Translations under genes and position numbers: made by a program
In this document: piece by piece, positions 1 through 7,600 of the stretch
How the letters are laid out: every line of letters starts with the position of its first letter
Position numbering within the stretch: the first letter of the stretch is position 1
Assembly (NCBI RefSeq): GCF_001511835.1
Contig: NZ_LN997848.1
Span: 4,430,001-4,494,000, forward strand
Length of the DNA stretch: 64,000 nucleotides
Direction: 5' to 3'
Origin: Magnetospirillum sp. XM-1
GTDB taxonomy: Bacteria > Pseudomonadota > Alphaproteobacteria > Rhodospirillales > Magnetospirillaceae
Notes under the pieces: generated by a model
Databases searched by the model: none
The model's input: only the letters and a program-made list of their open reading frames with translations
Told to the model about the DNA's origin: nothing

Positions 1-117
1 CTGATTTCCTATGGCGGCACCGCCATGCTGTCGCTGCTGCTGGGCTGGGGGCTGGTGATGAGCGCCTATATCCACCGCGACATCCCCATCTCGCGGCGCG
101 GCATGGGCGAGGATTGA
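1..117 (+). CDS. rodA: RodA/MrdB (SEDS peptidoglycan glycosyltransferase), C-terminal fragment
   Basis: Only the last 38 codons are in the window, ending at TGA 115-117. The residues LISYGGTAMLSLLLGWGLVM match the last transmembrane helix of the SEDS family (FtsW/RodA/SpoVE), where a YGG(T/S) motif precedes the final helix. The tail SAYIHRDIPI resembles RodA (I/T-H-R-D) rather than FtsW. RodA polymerises glycan strands for cell elongation in the inner membrane with a class B PBP. A strong hairpin terminator follows 25 bases later, so this is the last gene of its operon. FtsW cannot be fully excluded from a fragment. Confidence 0.75.
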   Translation: MISYGGTAMLSLLLGWGLVMSAYIHRDIPISRRGMGED

Positions 118-141
118 ACCTCGGCCGCCTCAGGCAAAACA

Positions 142-172
142 AAAGCCCCGGGCCAAGGCCGCGGGGCTTTTT
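142..172. terminator. Rho-independent terminator, bidirectional
   Basis: Stem AAAGCCCCG/CGGGGCTTT with an inner GGCC/GGCC pairing, followed by TTTTT on the plus strand and preceded by AAAA (T run on the minus strand). It lies between the convergent rodA end and the small minus-strand gene and can serve both. Confidence 0.85.
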
Positions 173-184
173 CGTCGGGACCGG

Positions 185-415
185 TCAGACGTCGCGTTCG
201 GGATCGATATCAAAGCGGCGTTTGCCGTACTTGCCGGTGAAGGACGGGCCGTCGTCGATCTCCACGTGGTCGCGGCCGAACGTGGCCTGGCGCATCAGAC
301 GCTCCTGCAGCTCGATCATATGCTGCCAGTACTGCATCATCTGGTTGGCCGAGTTCATCCAGCCTTCCATCATGGCCCGCTGCATCTCGACCATGTTCTT
401 GTAGGGATCGGTCAT
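185..415 (-). CDS. Small Met-rich helical protein of unknown function (76 aa)
   Basis: I do not recognise a family. The start at 415 (MTDPYKNMVEMQRAMM) is preceded by a strong ribosome binding site (GAGGAGG, 7 bases upstream), which argues against the longer frame from 460. Residues 5-45 should form an amphipathic helix rich in Met, Gln and Trp, reminiscent of phasin-like or coat proteins. The C-terminal 30 residues are charged and Asp-rich. It is the last gene of the minus-strand run from 8446, 135 bases after the STAS gene, so it may belong to the same transcript. A granule- or membrane-associated role is speculation. Confidence 0.6.
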   Translation of the reverse strand: MTDPYKNMVEMQRAMMEGWMNSANQMMQYWQHMIELQERLMRQATFGRDHVEIDDGPSFTGKYGKRRFDIDPERDV

Positions 416-550
416 TATCTTGCCCTCCTCGGCCGACGGCCCTGGCCGGTTCTTATTCATACGAACCGGTTAGGGTCATATCTGCCGCCTATGGTAGCGC
501 AGACCAGGAAGACATGCCAGCCACCCCGATGCAGGTCCGATATCGCCGGA

Positions 551-880
551 TTACAGGGCAGCCAGTGCGGCGGCCCGGTCGGCGTAGATGGACAGGATCT
601 TGGCGAAGCCGGAAACGTCGAAGACCTCGCGGATATGGGGCTTCATGGAGCACAGGGCGAACTTCCGCGTGCCGCGCGTCATCTTGGCGCCGACCAGAAC
701 CACCCGCAGCCCGGCGCTGGAGATGTAGTCCAGCTCGCCGAAATCGATCAGAATCTTCGGCGCGCCGGCATTGACCACCGCCAGAACACGGCCTTCGAAG
801 GCCTTGGCCGTCGAGCTGTCCACCCTGGCGAGGGGAATCAGCACGGTGGCGTCGCCAGCCTGTTCTTCACGAATTTCCAT
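551..880 (-). CDS. STAS-domain anti-sigma factor antagonist (RsbV/SpoIIAA-like)
   Basis: A 109-residue single STAS domain. The signature YISSAGLRVVL (about residues 53-63) carries the conserved Ser that is phosphorylated by RsbW-type kinases and dephosphorylated by PP2C phosphatases in partner-switching systems. The start is ATG 880 with GGAGAG 9 bases upstream; TTG 883 is a possible alternative. It lies 14 bases downstream of the gene encoding a fused PP2C phosphatase plus HATPase kinase, so that protein is the obvious partner. When unphosphorylated it should bind a target; no sigma factor is in the window, so the output is unknown. Confidence 0.9.
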   Translation of the reverse strand: MEIREEQAGDATVLIPLARVDSSTAKAFEGRVLAVVNAGAPKILIDFGELDYISSAGLRVVLVGAKMTRGTRKFALCSMKPHIREVFDVSGFAKILSIYADRAAALAAL

Positions 881-894
881 CAACCCAAACTCTC

Positions 895-3600
895 CTATGC
901 CGAAATCGTTTTGCGCAGGGTCGTGGTGTTGTGTCCACCCTCGTGCGCGTACTCTGTCCCGTCCATGAATTCCTTCACCAGGAACACCCCCAAACCGCCG
1001 ATGGGGCGATCCTCGACGTCCAGGTCGAGATCGGGGATGGGCGCCTCGGTGAAGGGATCGTACTCCTTGGCGTCGTCGATGATGCGGGTCACGAATTGGC
1101 GGCCATCGTAGATGAACTCCACCTGGATTTCATGAGCATCCTCGTCATCGTATCCATAGGAAATAATGTTGGTGATCAATTCGTCCAGGCAGACGTTGAG
1201 ATTGAAGGCCAGCTTTTCCGAAAGGCCGTGCTTCTCGATGAACATGTCGACCAGTTCGGCCAGACGCTCCAGCTCGGCGACATCGTTGGCGATGACCATG
1301 GCCACCCGGTCGGGGTCCATGTCGACGGGAGCGGGGACAGGAACGGGAGCGGGAGCGGGCGCCGCCGGCGCCGCCGCAGAATCCTGTCCGGGCTTGGCCG
1401 TGGCCCCGCCATCCATTTCGTAGCCTCCCGTCGCCGGGAATCCGGTCAGCATCAGCCGTGGCCGGGCTTCCATGGGCGCATCCGGGTCCATGGAAGCCTG
1501 ATCGAAGCGCAACGTCAACATGGTGATGTCGTCGAATTGTGGCGCGTTGCCGACGAAGCCTTCGACGGAACGCAGCACCCCTGCTATGACCGCCTCGGGG
1601 GCGCTGTCCTCGATCCGGCCCAGCTCGGCGATCAGCCGCGGCTCGTCATAGAGGGCGTCGACGGAATCCTGGGCCTCGGTGACGCCGTCGGTATAGAGGT
1701 GCAGCACCTCGCCGGGGGCGAGCATGAAGCTGCCGGTCTCGTATTCCAGGTCCTCCAGCACGCCGAGCGCCACGCCGGAAACGTTGCGGATGGCCTCCAC
1801 GTTGCCGGTGCTGCGCACGATCATGGGCGGCGGATGGCCGGCATTGCAGAACCCGACCTCGCCGGTGCGGGTGTCCAGCACGCCGTAGAAGCAGGTGGCG
1901 AACAGGGTCTGGGGATTGTCGCGGGCCAGCATGGTGTTGACGAAGGCCAGGCATTCGCCGGGGCTGCTGGACAGCGGCGCCACCGCCTTGACCAGCGAGC
2001 GGGTGATGGCGATGAACATGGCCGCCGGCACGCCCTTGCCCGAGGCGTCGCCGATGACGAAGCCCAGGTGGTGGCGGTCGATGAGGAAGAAGTCGTAGAA
2101 ATCGCCTCCCACCTCCTTGGCGGGCACCATGGAGGCGTGGATCTGGAACTCGGCCCGGTCGGGGAAGGGCGGGAACACCTGGGGCAGCGACGACAGCTGC
2201 AATTCGCGGGCGAAGTCCAGCTCCTGGCGCAGCGCCGCCAGCTGGTCGCGGGTGCGCAGGGCCTCGCGCAGGATTTCCACGTCGCGGGTGCGTTCGGCGA
2301 TCAGGGATTCCAGGCGCTCGTGCTGCTCGCGGATACGCGACGACATGGTCTGGAAGGCCACGGCCAGCACTTCCAGCTCGCCCTTGGAGCCGTCGCCCGC
2401 CTCGTCGCCCGAAGCCGTGCGGTTGGACAGCGCCTCGATCTGGCGCAGATCGTCCAGCACCGCCTCGCGGGCGTCTTGCTCCAGCATCTCGGACAGACGC
2501 AGCATCTGCAGGCGGATGAACAGTTCCTGGCGGCGGCGCTGACGTTCGCGCCGCTCTTCCAAGAGGTCGATCTTGATGGCGTTCTCGCGGAAGACGCCCA
2601 CCGTGCTGGCGATGCGGCCGATCTCGTCGTTCTCGTGCCGCACGTCCAGCATCACCGAGGTGTCGCCCCGAGACAGGGCGTTCAGCACGGCGATGGCCTG
2701 GTCGAGGGGATCGAAGGAGCGCCGCAGATAGACCGAGAACACCGCCAGGACGAAGACCAGGAACAGTCCCACCGCCCCGATGGCGATCATGCGGATTTCA
2801 TGCTGGCGCGCCTGGGTGCTGGTGGAATCGCGCACGCTGACCAGGGCACCGATCACGCGGCCCTCGCCATCGGCCAGCGGGAACACCACCACGGAATAGA
2901 AGCGCGAGCCGTCGCGCCAGCTTTCCAGCCGGCTCTTGCGCACCGAGATCTTGGACTCGAACACCTTCCACAGCAGGTCGTTGGTGCCGTCGGTCATGCT
3001 TCCGGCGCGGTCGACCAGGAAGACGTCGGACCCGGTGGAGGCCTTGAACTCCTCCAGCGGCGGCCTGAGGTCGGAGACGATGGTCGCCACACCCACCACC
3101 GCCCCGTCCAGCCCCGCCAGCGGCAGGGTGATGGCGGCGATGAACTGCTTGTCGCTGTTCTGGGTGATGCCGGTGCGCGCCTTGCCGCTTTCGGCGATCA
3201 GCCGCACCGTGCCGGCATCCACCAGCGGGTTCTCCAGCAACGAGCCCTGGGAGGTGTAGAGCAGGTCGCCGTCCAGGCCGACGATCTCGACGCGGCCCAC
3301 GCCCCGGCGGGTCAGCCCGGTGACGGTGGGGGCCATGACCTCGCGGGTCTCGCTGGGGCTCTTGCGGGCGATGGCGGCGATCATTTCCTGGTTGGCCGCC
3401 AGCAGCGGCGCGGCGGCCTCCAGGCGCTGGACGGTGTTCTCCACCAGCTTGTCCCAGAAGATCTGCTGGCCGTTCAAGGTGGCCTGGACGTAGCGCTCGT
3501 CGGCCAGCTCCTCGTTCTTCACGCCAGCGAAGAACAGGCCCGCCACCAGCAGGGAATAGGTGACGGTGACGATCAGCGTTACGCGGGTACGGAGCAGCAT
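895..3600 (-). CDS. Membrane sensor with HAMP, SpoIIE-type PP2C phosphatase and RsbW-like HATPase
   Basis: 901 residues. TM helix 8-26, periplasmic sensor about 27-270 (Cache-like, two lobes), TM helix 271-292, HAMP about 293-345, coiled coil 345-465, PP2C/SpoIIE phosphatase 465-700 with metal-binding Asp in EVGGDFYDFF and GDASGKGVPAA, an Ala/Pro linker 735-762, then an RsbW-type HATPase 765-895 with N-box LDELITNIISYGY and G2-like GGLGVFLVKEF. In classical partner switching the phosphatase (RsbU) and kinase (RsbW) are separate proteins; here both activities toward a STAS protein sit in one chain under a periplasmic sensor. The gene overlaps the upstream formyltransferase-like gene by 22 bases and precedes the STAS gene, so they are probably translationally coupled. 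Confidence 0.93.
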   Translation of the reverse strand: MLLRTRVTLIVTVTYSLLVAGLFFAGVKNEELADERYVQATLNGQQIFWDKLVENTVQRLEAAAPLLAANQEMIAAIARKSPSETREVMAPTVTGLTRRGVGRVEIVGLDGDLLYTSQGSLLENPLVDAGTVRLIAESGKARTGITQNSDKQFIAAITLPLAGLDGAVVGVATIVSDLRPPLEEFKASTGSDVFLVDRAGSMTDGTNDLLWKVFESKISVRKSRLESWRDGSRFYSVVVFPLADGEGRVIGALVSVRDSTSTQARQHEIRMIAIGAVGLFLVFVLAVFSVYLRRSFDPLDQAIAVLNALSRGDTSVMLDVRHENDEIGRIASTVGVFRENAIKIDLLEERRERQRRRQELFIRLQMLRLSEMLEQDAREAVLDDLRQIEALSNRTASGDEAGDGSKGELEVLAVAFQTMSSRIREQHERLESLIAERTRDVEILREALRTRDQLAALRQELDFARELQLSSLPQVFPPFPDRAEFQIHASMVPAKEVGGDFYDFFLIDRHHLGFVIGDASGKGVPAAMFIAITRSLVKAVAPLSSSPGECLAFVNTMLARDNPQTLFATCFYGVLDTRTGEVGFCNAGHPPPMIVRSTGNVEAIRNVSGVALGVLEDLEYETGSFMLAPGEVLHLYTDGVTEAQDSVDALYDEPRLIAELGRIEDSAPEAVIAGVLRSVEGFVGNAPQFDDITMLTLRFDQASMDPDAPMEARPRLMLTGFPATGGYEMDGGATAKPGQDSAAAPAAPAPAPVPVPAPVDMDPDRVAMVIANDVAELERLAELVDMFIEKHGLSEKLAFNLNVCLDELITNIISYGYDDEDAHEIQVEFIYDGRQFVTRIIDDAKEYDPFTEAPIPDLDLDVEDRPIGGLGVFLVKEFMDGTEYAHEGGHNTTTLRKTISA

Positions 3601-4478
3601 GCGTCCCCCCGCCCGTTGGCCACCGCATTGGCCACCGCACTGGGCATGACCATGTCCGGCGGCAGGAAGCCCGACAGAATTTCAAGATATTCGGCCGGCT
3701 CGAACAGTTTCAGCCCCTTGGCCCTGAAGGCGGCGAAGGGCTCGGCGCCGGGCAGCGAGCCGTACTGGCGCAGGCTGAAATCCTGGGGCGCGTATTCCGG
3801 CTCGAGCCCCCGGCGCAGCCGCGCCAGCATGGCGAGGAACAGGTCCAGCCCCGGGCGGTAGGTGTTGACCACATGCCAGAGCAGCGAGCGGTCGCGGTTG
3901 ACGGGCAGGTAGCCGATGCCGACGATGGGGCCGGTGTCGATGCCCTTGTCCACGCGATGCAGCGTGCAGCCGATTGACTCCGAACCGTCCAGCATGCAGC
4001 GGAACGGCGCGAACAGCCCGGCATAGCGCGGCAGGGCGCCGGGATGGACGTTATAGGTGCCCAGGCGCGGGATTTCATAGGTGTTGGGCTTGAAGATCAG
4101 CGAGAAGCGCGCCGAGATGGTCAGGTCGGGCGCGAAGGCGCGGATGCGGGCCTCGCCCTCGGGGCCGTTCAGGTCGGAGATGCTTTCGATGGTGATGCCG
4201 TAGCGGGCGGCGAGGCCGGCGAAGGTCAGGAGCGGCGCGCCTTTCGCCTCGGCCCGGTCGATGAGCGGGAACAAGATGTCCACGGGCAGGTCGCGCTCGT
4301 AGAACTTGATCTCCGCCAGTTCGGGGACGGTGTTCTCCACGGGCCGCGTCTTCTCGCTCATCAGCACCGTCACCGTGTCGCCGGCCAGATGCGGCAGCAA
4401 GGTGTTGAGAATCAGCGCTCCGGCCAAGTCCATCTTGGTGCAGACGAGAATGCGGAGCGGCGGCTGGGCGGGAATCAA
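3579..4478 (-). CDS. Formyltransferase-family protein (Fmt-like catalytic domain), substrate unknown
   Basis: 299 residues from TTG 4478, which overlaps the TGA of the upstream gene (TTGA) and has AAGGAG 9 bases upstream. The central segment YNVHPGALPRYAGLFAPF (about residues 157-174) and a later DKGIDTGPIV carry the Asn-His...Asp catalytic set of the 10-formyltetrahydrofolate-dependent formyltransferases (Fmt, PurN, sugar-nucleotide formyltransferases). The C-terminal tRNA-binding OB domain of true Fmt is missing, so this is unlikely to be the housekeeping methionyl-tRNA formyltransferase. It is embedded between a periplasmic binding protein and a sensor phosphatase, so it may modify a small molecule related to the signal. 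The substrate cannot be read from the sequence. Confidence 0.82.
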   Translation of the reverse strand: MIPAQPPLRILVCTKMDLAGALILNTLLPHLAGDTVTVLMSEKTRPVENTVPELAEIKFYERDLPVDILFPLIDRAEAKGAPLLTFAGLAARYGITIESISDLNGPEGEARIRAFAPDLTISARFSLIFKPNTYEIPRLGTYNVHPGALPRYAGLFAPFRCMLDGSESIGCTLHRVDKGIDTGPIVGIGYLPVNRDRSLLWHVVNTYRPGLDLFLAMLARLRRGLEPEYAPQDFSLRQYGSLPGAEPFAAFRAKGLKLFEPAEYLEILSGFLPPDMVMPSAVANAVANGRGDACCSVPA

Positions 4479-5500
4479 GGCTTGTTCTCCTTGGCCTCGG
4501 CGCGTTCGATGATCTCGGCCAGCCCCATCAGCTTCATGGGGGGAAACAGGCCGATCTGCCGCACCACCGGCATGTTGATCAGCACCGACAGCCGCTTGGG
4601 CGCATCGATGGGAATGTCCTTGGGCGCGATCTTGCGGACCAGGATCTGCTCCGCCTTGTAGGCGGTCAGCTGGCCGACCGTGTAATAGCGGTAGACGCCG
4701 CCGATCATGGCCTTGGAGGTCACCACCGGGTTCTCCGCCGCGGCGAAGGTGGGGATGGCGTGGTCCAGCGCCGCCTGGGTCAGGATGTCGCGGTTGATGT
4801 TGAGGAAGGTGTCCGGCGGGATATAAAGGAAATCCACCCGCGCCGCCTTGATCTCCGCCACCTTGGCCGGAATGCTGGCCGGCAGGGGCTTGCCGCCCTC
4901 CACGTCCACCGGCAGCGCCACCACGTCGAAGCCGGTGGCCTTGCCGATGCCTTCCAGCTGATCCGCCGCCACCTGGGAGTTGCGCTCCAGCGGATTGTAG
5001 ATCATGCCCAGCCGCTTGATGGGCCGGTAGGACTGGATCAGGTTGACCTGGGTCTCCATGGGCACCAGGTAGAGCGTGCCGGTGATGTTGCGCTCCGACG
5101 ACCCCAGGCTGGGGACCACGCCGCCCACCGGCTGCGACACCACGGCGAACACCGCCGGAATGTCGGTGATGTGGCGCGCCGGGTCGATGGCGTCGAAGCG
5201 GCCCAGCATCTCCTCGCTGACCGTGGTGCCCCAGGTGAACACCAGATCCACCTTCAGCGCCTTGGCCTCGTCGACGAACTCCGCCAGCTTGGCCTTGTCC
5301 TGGCCGGCGTCGCGGATGATCAGCTCGACCGGAATGCCCTGGTTGGCGAAGTAGTCCTTGAACCCCTGGGCGGCATCCTCCCAGCCCCGCCACAACGCCA
5401 TGTAGATACGGAACGGCTTGGCCGCCGGCTCGGCCGCCCAGGCGCCGCCCGACAGAAGCAGGGCGCCCAACGCCAGGAACAGGGCGAGAAGCCGTCTCAT
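4475..5500 (-). CDS. ABC transporter substrate-binding-like periplasmic protein (ABC_sub_bind family)
   Basis: 341 residues. An N-terminal signal peptide (MRRLLALFLALGALLLSGG, cleavage near AWA) precedes a two-lobed type I periplasmic binding fold resembling the ABC_sub_bind family (TrpX-like): segments such as DLVFTWGTTVSEE, NITGTLYLVPME and GMIYNPLERNS fit the family pattern. The start ATG 5500 overlaps the stop of the MFS gene (ATGA). No permease or ATPase gene is nearby, which is unusual for a transport component and suggests that it delivers ligand to the neighbouring membrane sensors instead, as LuxP does for LuxQ. That role is inference. Confidence 0.85.
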   Translation of the reverse strand: MRRLLALFLALGALLLSGGAWAAEPAAKPFRIYMALWRGWEDAAQGFKDYFANQGIPVELIIRDAGQDKAKLAEFVDEAKALKVDLVFTWGTTVSEEMLGRFDAIDPARHITDIPAVFAVVSQPVGGVVPSLGSSERNITGTLYLVPMETQVNLIQSYRPIKRLGMIYNPLERNSQVAADQLEGIGKATGFDVVALPVDVEGGKPLPASIPAKVAEIKAARVDFLYIPPDTFLNINRDILTQAALDHAIPTFAAAENPVVTSKAMIGGVYRYYTVGQLTAYKAEQILVRKIAPKDIPIDAPKRLSVLINMPVVRQIGLFPPMKLMGLAEIIERAEAKENKP

Positions 5501-7590
5501 TCTTCCCACTCCGCCTCGATGTGGGGACCGGCGTGATAGGCGAACGACAGCAGGGCGAACACCGTCGCCATGGCCAGAACCACCCAGCCCAACGCCACCA
5601 CCGCGCCCTCGTACCCGCAGACGGGGATCAGGGCCGCCGCCAGCAAAGGCCCGGCGAAACTGCCGATACGCTCGGCCAGGCGCAGGAAGGCCAGCACGTT
5701 GGTCTGGCCGATGGCCCGGCACTCGGTCCAGCACAGGTCGGGGATCATCGCCAGCTGCGGCGAGGCCGACAGGCCGTGCGACACGCCCAGCAGCAAAATC
5801 GCCATCTGCATGGCCATCACCGGCTCGCCCCAGAAGGACGGCAGCAACAGGCCGGCCCCGCCGATCAGGCCGCCCACCGCCACCAGGCCGGCCCGCCAGC
5901 CCACCCGGTCGGCGAAGCGCGCCACCAGCGGCGACAGCACCACCACAGACACCGGATAGGCCATCATCATCCGCGCCATGTCGCCCAGGTCGAGGGAGGC
6001 GTACTTGGACAAGGTGAGCGGCACCAGGAAGAACAGGAAACCGGTCAGCGCGATCTTGGACGGAATGGCCGCGAAGGCCACCAGCGCCGAGAAGCGCCAG
6101 TTGCGCAGCAGGCGCAGGAAGTCCCGCTTGCGGGGGCTGGGCCCCTCGGCCACGGGCTGGGCGCTGTCCAGCAGGCGCCAGATCAGGATGGCGGTGACCA
6201 CGGTCAGCGCCGCCGCCACCAGGAAGGTGACGCGGTAGCCCATCCGCTCGGCCAGCACGCCGCCGATGCCGGTGCCGCACACGCTGGCGGTCAGCACCGC
6301 GCCCACATAGACCCCCAGGCCCTGGGTGCGGTTCTGCTGCTTGGACACCTGGGCGATGTAGCCCTGGCAGGCCATGGTGATGAAGGCGTAGCCCAGCGCC
6401 GTGGCCAGACGCCAGAGGATCAGGTCGTAGACCGACATGGCCAGCCCGGACATGACGAAGCCGATGGTGGCCGGCACCAGGCCGATCAGGAACACCCGGC
6501 GCGCCCCCAGGCGGTTGGCCATCAGGGAGGCCGACGGCGAGGCCAGCGCGATCACCAGCATGAACACCGCGATGGGCAGCCCCATGACCATTTCCGGGGA
6601 GAGGCCCGGAATGGGGGCGTAGAGGTCGCGGATGTAAAGCGGCATGAACGAGCGCGAGATTTCCTCGGCGAACACGAACAGGAACAGCGGCAGGCGGATG
6701 TCGGTGGCCTGATGCTCGTTGATGACCTCGGGCTGGCCGTTACGGGCGAAGCGGAACAGGAACCGCACCCGGGATTCGATGTCCCTCACCTTCTCGACCA
6801 CACCCTGGTCGAAATGGGCGGCCTTGACCTCGTCGATATAGGCCTCGAGCCGGCGGAACAGCTGGTCGGCCAGCCGGATGGCGCTGTTGAAGCCATGGAC
6901 GAAGCGCCCCACCTCGTCGTCGGAGGTGATGCCGGCCGAGCAGCTGAAGTCGCCGCGCCGCACCCGGTCCATCACCACGCCCACCACCCGCATGGGCCCC
7001 GTGATGTTGAAGGTCACCACGAACAGCAGGATCTCCACCGCCACCAGCAGCGCCACCAGGGTGACGACGCCCAGGTCGATGAGGATTTCCTGCAGCCGCC
7101 CCTGCACATAATCCTGGTCCATGCCCACATGGACATGCCCGATGCGGCTGCCCTTGATGGTCAGGGGCTGGACCATGTCGATGAAGGCGCCCAGGACGAG
7201 TTTGCGCGGATGGTCGATCTCGGTGGTGAAATCCGCGCCGCCATAGACGGAGTCCAGGGCCGAACGCTCGGCGCCCTCGGCGAACAGCACCTTGCCACCG
7301 CGATCGGTGATCGCCAGATAGCGCAGTTCCGGGTTGGCGGCCAGGACGGGGGCGAAGAACTGGTCCACCCCCTGCAGCTGATCGAGCGGAATGCCGTAGC
7401 CCACCGCCCGCTCCACCGAGGCTTCGAGGTCGCGGCCGATGGCCTCGGCCTTCTTGTCCATCTCGGGAACCAGGCCGCGGCTGAACTCGTCGGTGGCCTC
7501 GTGGGCGATCCAGCCCACCGGCGGCACCAGCACCAGGATCACCAGCAGCAGCAGGCGGAGAAACAGCGGGCGGGTCCGGTCGAGGATCAT
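5497..7590 (-). CDS. Sensor-HAMP-MFS transporter fusion protein
   Basis: 697 residues. Residues 1-190 look like the input half of a receptor: TM 9-28, a periplasmic domain 29-168 (LRYLAITDRGGKVLFAEG and IGHVHVGMDQDYV are Cache/PAS-like), TM 171-194, then a HAMP-like segment 195-245 (ITGPMRVVGVVMDRVRRGDF). Residues 298-690 are a 12-helix major facilitator permease, with a family-typical MANRLGARRVFLIG loop after helix 2. So an extracytoplasmic sensor with a HAMP relay is joined to a transporter instead of a kinase or chemotaxis domain. It lies 10 bases downstream of another Cache-like sensor gene and overlaps the binding-protein gene by 4 bases. Confidence 0.88.
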   Translation of the reverse strand: MILDRTRPLFLRLLLLVILVLVPPVGWIAHEATDEFSRGLVPEMDKKAEAIGRDLEASVERAVGYGIPLDQLQGVDQFFAPVLAANPELRYLAITDRGGKVLFAEGAERSALDSVYGGADFTTEIDHPRKLVLGAFIDMVQPLTIKGSRIGHVHVGMDQDYVQGRLQEILIDLGVVTLVALLVAVEILLFVVTFNITGPMRVVGVVMDRVRRGDFSCSAGITSDDEVGRFVHGFNSAIRLADQLFRRLEAYIDEVKAAHFDQGVVEKVRDIESRVRFLFRFARNGQPEVINEHQATDIRLPLFLFVFAEEISRSFMPLYIRDLYAPIPGLSPEMVMGLPIAVFMLVIALASPSASLMANRLGARRVFLIGLVPATIGFVMSGLAMSVYDLILWRLATALGYAFITMACQGYIAQVSKQQNRTQGLGVYVGAVLTASVCGTGIGGVLAERMGYRVTFLVAAALTVVTAILIWRLLDSAQPVAEGPSPRKRDFLRLLRNWRFSALVAFAAIPSKIALTGFLFFLVPLTLSKYASLDLGDMARMMMAYPVSVVVLSPLVARFADRVGWRAGLVAVGGLIGGAGLLLPSFWGEPVMAMQMAILLLGVSHGLSASPQLAMIPDLCWTECRAIGQTNVLAFLRLAERIGSFAGPLLAAALIPVCGYEGAVVALGWVVLAMATVFALLSFAYHAGPHIEAEWEE

Positions 7591-7600
7591 GGCCGCCCCC

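Noticed and set aside
931..3861. Long plus-strand frame of 976 codons antisense to the sensor-phosphatase gene
   Set aside because: Composition is His/Gln/Gly/Arg-rich with no domain; it mirrors the third-position GC of the real minus-strand gene.
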